Assembly (NCBI GenBank): GCA_037576195.1
Contig: CM075104.1
Coordinates: 12,044,211-12,108,210, forward strand
DNA length: 64,000 bases
Direction: 5' to 3'
Source: Phytoseiulus persimilis
Taxonomy: Eukaryota; Arthropoda; Arachnida; Mesostigmata; Phytoseiidae
In this document: in pieces, positions 59,601-64,000 of the stretch
Numbering within the stretch: the stretch's first letter is position 1
Layout: the number at the start of each line of letters is the position of its first letter
The notes under the pieces: model-generated
Databases searched by the model: none
Seen by the model: the letters and a program-made list of their open reading frames with translations, nothing else
Told to the model about the DNA's origin: nothing
Position numbers and translations under genes: made by a program

Positions 59601-62210
59601 ACCCTTGAAGCAGCCGTTACTAAAGAAACTATTGAACAAAGAAGAAGAGCTATCTCAGGAAGCCTGCCTGGCGTACAACGCGCTCATGAAATACATGGGT
59701 GACTTGCCATCGAAGCGGAGTCGGAACGGCAACGAGCTGACCGATCAGATTTTCGACGCTCCTCTCAAGCACGTAAGTCAATGATGGCGAGTCCTCCTTC
59801 CGTATTCCTTGCCATCGTTTTGTGCACGTACAAATCAATCTCAGATCCGGTCGGGAGTGTCCGATTGATATTCCTGCTGAAGGCACACAGGAACACTTGT
59901 CATATCGTCGAACCTCTTCTCGATTCAAAGGAAATACTGCGGGACGAAATCTACTGCCAAGTGATGAAGCAGTTGACCGAGAACAAGAATCGCATCAGTG
60001 AGGAACGCGGCTGGGAGCTGATGTGGCTCGCCACGGGTCTCTTCGCTCCGAGTCAGATTCTCCTCAAGGTGAGTGCGTCGCGATGACTCTGCCTGAAATC
60101 CCCGTCTCGAAAACCCGTGGGACGAATCCTCATCACCCGAACCCTCGAGTCGAGAGATTTCGGATCAAAGATCTCTTTCTGATCGTTTCAGGAACTGACG
60201 CAGTTTCTCCGAACACGCGCGCATCCCATTTCGATAGATTCCATGCAGCGGCTGCAGAAAACATTGAAAGTTGGTCAACGGAAATATCCACCGCATCTGG
60301 TCGAAGTCGAAGCCATTCAGCACAAAACTACCCAAATCTTTCACAAAGTCTACTTCCCGGACGACACTGACGAGGCGTTCGAAGTCGATTCGGGAACCCG
60401 AGCGAAAGATTTTTGTTCGAACATCGCTCATCGTCTCAGCCTCCGATCGCCGGAAGGTTTCTCGCTCTTTGTTAAAATAGCCGACAAGGTTATCAGCGTG
60501 CCTGAAAACGATTTCTTCTTCGATTTCGTGCGCCACCTCACCGATTGGATCCGAAAAGCCAGGCCAACGAAGAATGGTAAGACATCTCCGACCCTGCGTC
60601 GTTGTTGGATGAAACGCGCGGGGTCCTGGTCTCGAGAATAAACGAGTTCATGTATCGTCCCCGGAGACCCACGCGACAAGCTACCTGCTCTGTGATTGTT
60701 TCGATTCAACAGCGCTTTCGTCTCGCCTTACAGATGTCATTCCTCAGTTTACGTACCAAGTTTTCTTCATGAAGAAGTTGTGGACTCACACGGTACCTGG
60801 GAAGGATCGCCACGCCGATGTGATCTTCCACTATCACCAGGAACTGCCAAAACTGCTGCGAGGATATCACAAATGCAGCAAAGAGGACGCCGCCTACCTT
60901 GCCTCTCTTGTGAGTTCCCGTCGTTGAAGCGACCGTATCGTAGCAAACCTGTTCGAGTTCGGCTTGCAGACGAGCTCGCTCGACCATGACCAGATGCCCA
61001 TACTCGACGCTCCGCCCTCCAGAAGTGGAAAACATTCCCGGAGTGGGGGCGATTCGCTAGAGCGTCGTTTTTAGGAATCGATAGGGAAACTGGCTTCGGA
61101 CCGGTGTCGGGTGCGATGGCTATAATATCAGACAAGCGCAGCAGCTCACAGAGCAAACTCGAACGAGACCCCATTGGCGTTGGCGGATGACAACCTGAGT
61201 CGAGGAGCGTCAAAAGCGAGTCTGCGCAGCACGTTCCCTCTCTTGCTTCCGTCGCACTTGGCGCTCTGTAGATTGCCGAGGCACTCGTAAAGCCATGGGT
61301 ATCACGTCAGCGAGGGCATGGCGCGAACGCATCCGAACGTAGCGGTATGCGCGGTTTGCATACATAACTCCTCGAATATACATCAGCTGATTCGTGCAGA
61401 ATAAGTCGCCACCACCGAGGGTCAATCAAAATCACAGAAGCTCGAATATTTGAGGCTGTTCCAGGTTGGGGAAATCGTCAGGCTCCAGTTCAAATCGCGG
61501 TCTCTAGTATAAACCAGTCTGTGGATTCGTGTCAAGACGTTTCGAAAATCTTACAGGTGTTCCGAGTTCGTTTCGGAGATGCGAAGAACGAGCTGCAGGC
61601 GATTCCATCCCTGTTGCGTGAAATGGTTCCGGTGGACCTCCTGAAGAGCCAATCGGCTTCTGACTGGAAGCGAGCTATCAGCACAGCTTACGCGAGACAT
61701 GGGAACATGAGCGTGGAAGACGCCAAGATCGCCTTCCTTCAGTATATTTATCAATGGCCAACTTTCGGGTCTGCGTTTTTCGAAGTCAAACAGACCACTG
61801 ATACGTCTCTGCCTGATCAGCTCCTGGTGGCGATCAACCGCCACGGCGTTTCCCTCATCCAGCCCGTGTCGAAAGAGATCATCGCAACCCATCCCTTCAC
61901 GAGAATATCCAATTGGTCGAGCGGCAACACCTATTTTCACATGACCATCGGAAACCTCGTCAGAGGGAACAAGCTGCTCTGCGAGACGCCGCTGGTGAGT
62001 CCAAATACCGTCGAGGATCCGTGACGAAGCTCTGCCGAATCGAGCGGAATCCAGAACATTGCGGTGGGACACAATCCGAGATATCGCGCACCTCCGAAAT
62101 CACTGATCATTCTTTTACAGGGCTACAAAATGGACGATCTTCTCACTTCGTATATCTCACTCATGCTTTCAAATATGAATAAGCAACGGACCGTGAGAGG
62201 GTCGAAGTGA
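41678..62210 (+). CDS. Myo7a: Myosin VIIa heavy chain (crinkled orthologue)
   Basis: Twenty-one exons, 2183 aa: 41678-41695, 42769-43029, 43170-44436, 44520-44761, 44916-45208, 45292-45468, 45595-45885, 47342-47470, 47568-47902, 48061-48239, 48354-49195, 49268-49434, 49563-49938, 58149-58310, 58397-58807, 59598-59772, 59931-60068, 60192-60576, 60734-60909, 61557-61994, 62121-62210. All phases agree. It is an actin motor of bristles, stereocilia-like protrusions and sensory organs. The motor has GESGAGKT (near 156), switch [11 protein letters not shown] (near 205) and switch [11 protein letters not shown] (near 433). Five IQ motifs follow at about 741-855, then a charged helix to about 940. 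MyTH4-FERM comes next (about 1000-1595; [26 protein letters not shown]), then SH3 (about 1595-1660), a second MyTH4-FERM, and the end [16 protein letters not shown]. The 18 bp first exon (MVIVTR) is short but matches the family start. Introns of 1.5 and 8.2 kb stand out. Confidence 0.97.
45886..47341 (+). other. 1.46 kb myosin VIIa intron after the IQ region
   Basis: It separates the last IQ motif from the charged helix. The latter part contains GT-rich sequence (TGTGTGTGAGTGTCTC, 46823 onward), then a C-tract with CCCGCAG and the candidate alternative exon at 46915. Frames at 46218-46463 (+) and 46188-46490 (-) are unassigned. Confidence 0.7.
46915..46964 (+). CDS. Candidate alternative first coding exon of myosin VIIa
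   Basis: An ATG at 46915 opens [16 protein letters not shown] and meets a GTACGT donor after 46964, leaving phase 2. The next constitutive myosin exon (47342) needs exactly one base, so splicing would continue in frame into YQRMRVEQ. That would yield a protein lacking the motor and IQ motifs but keeping the charged helix and both MyTH4-FERM units. A CCCGCAG at 46855-46861 could be an acceptor from a further upstream non-coding exon. Phase compatibility occurs by chance one time in three, so this is a hypothesis only. Confidence 0.3.
51272..51487. repeat. Dispersed repeat, copy B (hAT-MITE-like end)
   Basis: Matches 16499-16696 in the same orientation, including ATCAACATGGTTTTCAAACC, CTGATAACACAGAATCTTTG and CGAAGTGGTATTTAATC. 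It ends GGGGACGCCACTG, whose reverse is CAGTGGCGTCCCC. This copy has a longer G/C-rich tail and a different insert near 51290-51308. It lies inside a myosin VIIa intron. Confidence 0.8.
53387..54330. other. Stop-poor block, possible nested gene
   Basis: Three long frames overlap here: 203 codons (-, 53387-53998), 182 codons with ATG (-, 53673-54221, open upstream to about 54320) and 220 codons (+, 53629-54291). The 182-codon minus frame reads most naturally ([13 protein letters not shown] before its ATG, then [18 protein letters not shown]). A splice-like acceptor (CTTCCAG) on the minus strand at about 54324 could precede it. Just beyond, a + frame at about 54500-54644 ([20 protein letters not shown]) also looks protein-like. 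I do not recognise any of them, and strand and exon structure are unresolved. Confidence 0.3.
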
Positions 62211-63701
62211 AAGAGCGAACATGAGAGAAACCGATGGGGGCGCAAGAAAATGAGCTGTCAGGGAACGATTCTGACCGCATACGGGAAAGCATCGAGTCAT
62301 CTGTACAACGTTTATGAGAATCTTGAATAAGAGCTCTGTTTGATTATAGATTTTTCCTCCTAGTATTTTAAGACATTCACTCAGAGTACGATGGATGGCG
62401 AGTATGTCATGATATTCATGGAACAATCCAATCTCCCTTGATCCCTCCCTGATTCCTTCACTTCGCCATCCGGAAAAGCTGAAAACCAGAAGCCGATGCC
62501 GATACGTCTCAATTCAGCCGAGAAGAGCTCCAATTTTGACCAGTTGAGGCTCCGGAGAGCATGGCGTACAATCCCCGCATCTAGTATTCCCAGTCTCCGA
62601 ATATATGCCTAAGTTATTATGTTCGCAGCGTTCATCCACTCTCCCATTCTTCCACTGTGATGGAAAGCGGAATATCGACGAAATGGTTCTTAAATCACAA
62701 GTAATGTAGGTTTCGATAGTATAACATCCAGTTCAGGAAAAAATCAATAAAATGACTCCAATCGCGAACAATATATCACAGTTCCGTTCATAGCTGGTAG
62801 CTCCAACTAGGCCGCGTTCTGCCGCGGAGCCATCCATGAGTTCGGATCAGACTGAACGTGATCACGGGACCGATTTTCCGAGGTCATTGACCCCGCGGAA
62901 CATTCTGTGGTGCATGTACGCGAAACTTTCAATCAGGCCCTGGTTAGCCGTCTTCTTCTGCGATTATGATTCCATCAGAGCTAGGCTGAGAGAAATGTTG
63001 TCCAGGGGTAGATGACCTCCTCTCGGCCGCGAGCTGGAACGTTTTCATGAACGGAGCTCGCAATCATCCGCCGCGGAGCACGTACAGCTCCACCTTGGTA
63101 TGCCATATGGCGTGCTGAGATGAAATCGTACCCAATCCGCCGGGAGCCAACGGCGACATTTGATGACTCAGTGTGGGTTCCGCGAAACTTGAGACAGTCA
63201 CGAGTAGGGGTCGCGAGAATCCACGAGTCCGAGTGGACGGGTCCAGGTGAGGGCGCAAAATCTCGGATACGGATTTGAATCCGGAAAGGGTCTCGGCCAT
63301 TAAGGCTTGGCCATCGGCCCCGCGTATTTTGCACTACTCCAGACAAAACTTGGTCAACTTAAAAGGCTCATATCTCGGCTCCCAGATGGGTTACAGCGAT
63401 CGAGTTAGTTTTGGAAAGCTGAAGAAGAGAGCTATCGGATAGCATACATGCCGTTTGGATCGAAGATGGACGAATACCTTTAAAATCGATGAATTCGAGA
63501 CCGACGCGAAAATAGATAGCGTCGAGTGCGCACTCTGGAGTTGAGCTGAATCTAAAGGTCACTGAGAGTCGAAGGTTTTGCAAAAAAAAAAATCCAAAAA
63601 AAAAGAGGCGCTTTTTTTGCTTCCGCCGAAAATATTTTTCACCTTGGACTCTCCCTCCCCCCCTCCCGGAAAAAAAGTGGTTCCGGCAAAGTAAGTGATC
63701 T
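62211..63701. other. Myosin VIIa 3' UTR and intergenic sequence
   Basis: It contains the candidate poly(A) signal at 62746. A minus-strand frame at 62981-63346 has no known domain. An A/T-homopolymer-rich patch lies at 63583-63670 (A11, A9, T8 and C-rich runs). Nothing else is supported. Confidence 0.5.
62746..62751 (+). other. Candidate poly(A) signal of myosin VIIa
   Basis: AATAAA in TCAATAAAATG, about 540 bp after the stop codon. Confidence 0.5.
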
Positions 63702-64000
63702 TTATTCGTCGGCATCACTCTCTTCTGAGCCTGTCTCTCCCTTTGAGGGTATGAAGAGATCGGTCAAGGCTTCCGCTGGGCGCAGAAGTGATGGCAAGAT
63801 TCTCAGAAACAATGTTTGTGGCTTCTGTTCTCGGGATTCGACTCCCTGCGCCGATGGATGCATTTGCTTCCAGCCGTTGCTCCCGGGCGATGAGCTATGC
63901 GCAGGTGCTCGAGCCTGACGTGTATGCATGTTTTGAGCTCCGACTTCATCACTAGAGAGCTCAGGGAGGTAGGGGGTCCAAAAAAATGGGAGGGTCGACC
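63702..64000 (-). CDS. Possible terminal exon of an unidentified gene (partial)
   Basis: Not recognised. On the minus strand a frame is open from the window edge to a TAA at 63704-63702. It includes YLPELSSDEVGAQNMHTRQA, LFLRILPSLLRPAEALTDLF and an acidic C terminus GSEESDADE. The poly(A) hexamer AATAAA (63706-63701) overlaps the stop codon, consistent with a gene end and a very short 3' UTR. The gene would converge on myosin VIIa. Its true exon boundary may lie inside the frame, for example after a CCTGAG or CTCTAG. Composition and poly(A) placement support it; there is no homology evidence. Confidence 0.4.
   Translation of the reverse strand, partial: STLPFFWTPYLPELSSDEVGAQNMHTRQARAPAHSSSPGSNGWKQMHPSAQGVESREQKPQTLFLRILPSLLRPAEALTDLFIPSKGETGSEESDADE

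Noticed and set aside
59898-59930. Upstream acceptor for the second MyTH4 exon of myosin VIIa (GAAG|GCACAC)
   Set aside because: In phase, but it would insert extra residues; the acceptor at 59931 gives a gapless match to the family ([13 protein letters not shown]).
1-64000. CRISPR array, rRNA or autonomous transposon
   Set aside because: No regularly spaced direct repeats, no rRNA-like conserved sequence, and no transposase or reverse transcriptase motifs were seen by eye.

Overview
This is a nuclear segment of an invertebrate animal, most likely an arthropod. The genes are multi-exon with GT-AG introns, many of only 80-150 bp. Base composition is near balanced, and the proteins resemble insect orthologues as much as human ones (for example the CDP-diacylglycerol synthase and Drosha). 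The short introns, balanced GC and compact layout would fit a mesostigmatid mite such as a phytoseiid. That placement is inference; nothing in the window proves it.

Five conserved genes were read exon by exon, with splice phases that agree throughout. WAPL, the cohesin release factor (+ strand, 3196-7022), has 10 exons and 886 aa. CDP-diacylglycerol synthase CdsA (+, 9046-14578) has 8 exons and 472 aa, with a 3 kb first intron. Drosha, the Microprocessor RNase III (- strand, 19860 to at least 25351), has 11 exons and about 1258 aa; its exact 5' end is uncertain. The proteasome beta-7 subunit PSMB4 (+, 36146-36910) is intronless and has 254 aa. Myosin VIIa/crinkled (+, 41678-62210) has 21 exons and 2183 aa, with two long introns of 1.5 kb and 8.2 kb. 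These are unrelated housekeeping or cytoskeletal genes, with no sign that they work as a cluster. A possible first coding exon lies at 1683-1861 (-). A possible terminal exon, with a poly(A) signal overlapping its stop codon, runs off the right edge at 63702-64000 (-).

The rest is intergenic or intronic DNA with mobile and structured elements. A 581 bp MITE at 27443-28023 has CAGTGGCGTAGCGA-type inverted ends and a perfect 8 bp target duplication, as in the hAT superfamily. Two dispersed copies of a ~200 bp repeat (16.5 kb and 51.3 kb) each end in the same CAGTGGCGT motif. Two long imperfect inverted repeats (18.18-18.76 kb and 26.83-27.04 kb) flank Drosha and could fold into long hairpins. 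There are also a CT microsatellite, a 16-C tract and a small 17-18 bp tandem repeat. The clearest unexplained observations are the hairpins, a phase-compatible candidate alternative first exon inside the myosin VIIa gene (46915-46964), and a stop-poor block in the 8.2 kb myosin intron. No CRISPR array, rRNA, tRNA or autonomous transposon ORF was found. I see no evidence of a wholly new multi-gene system.
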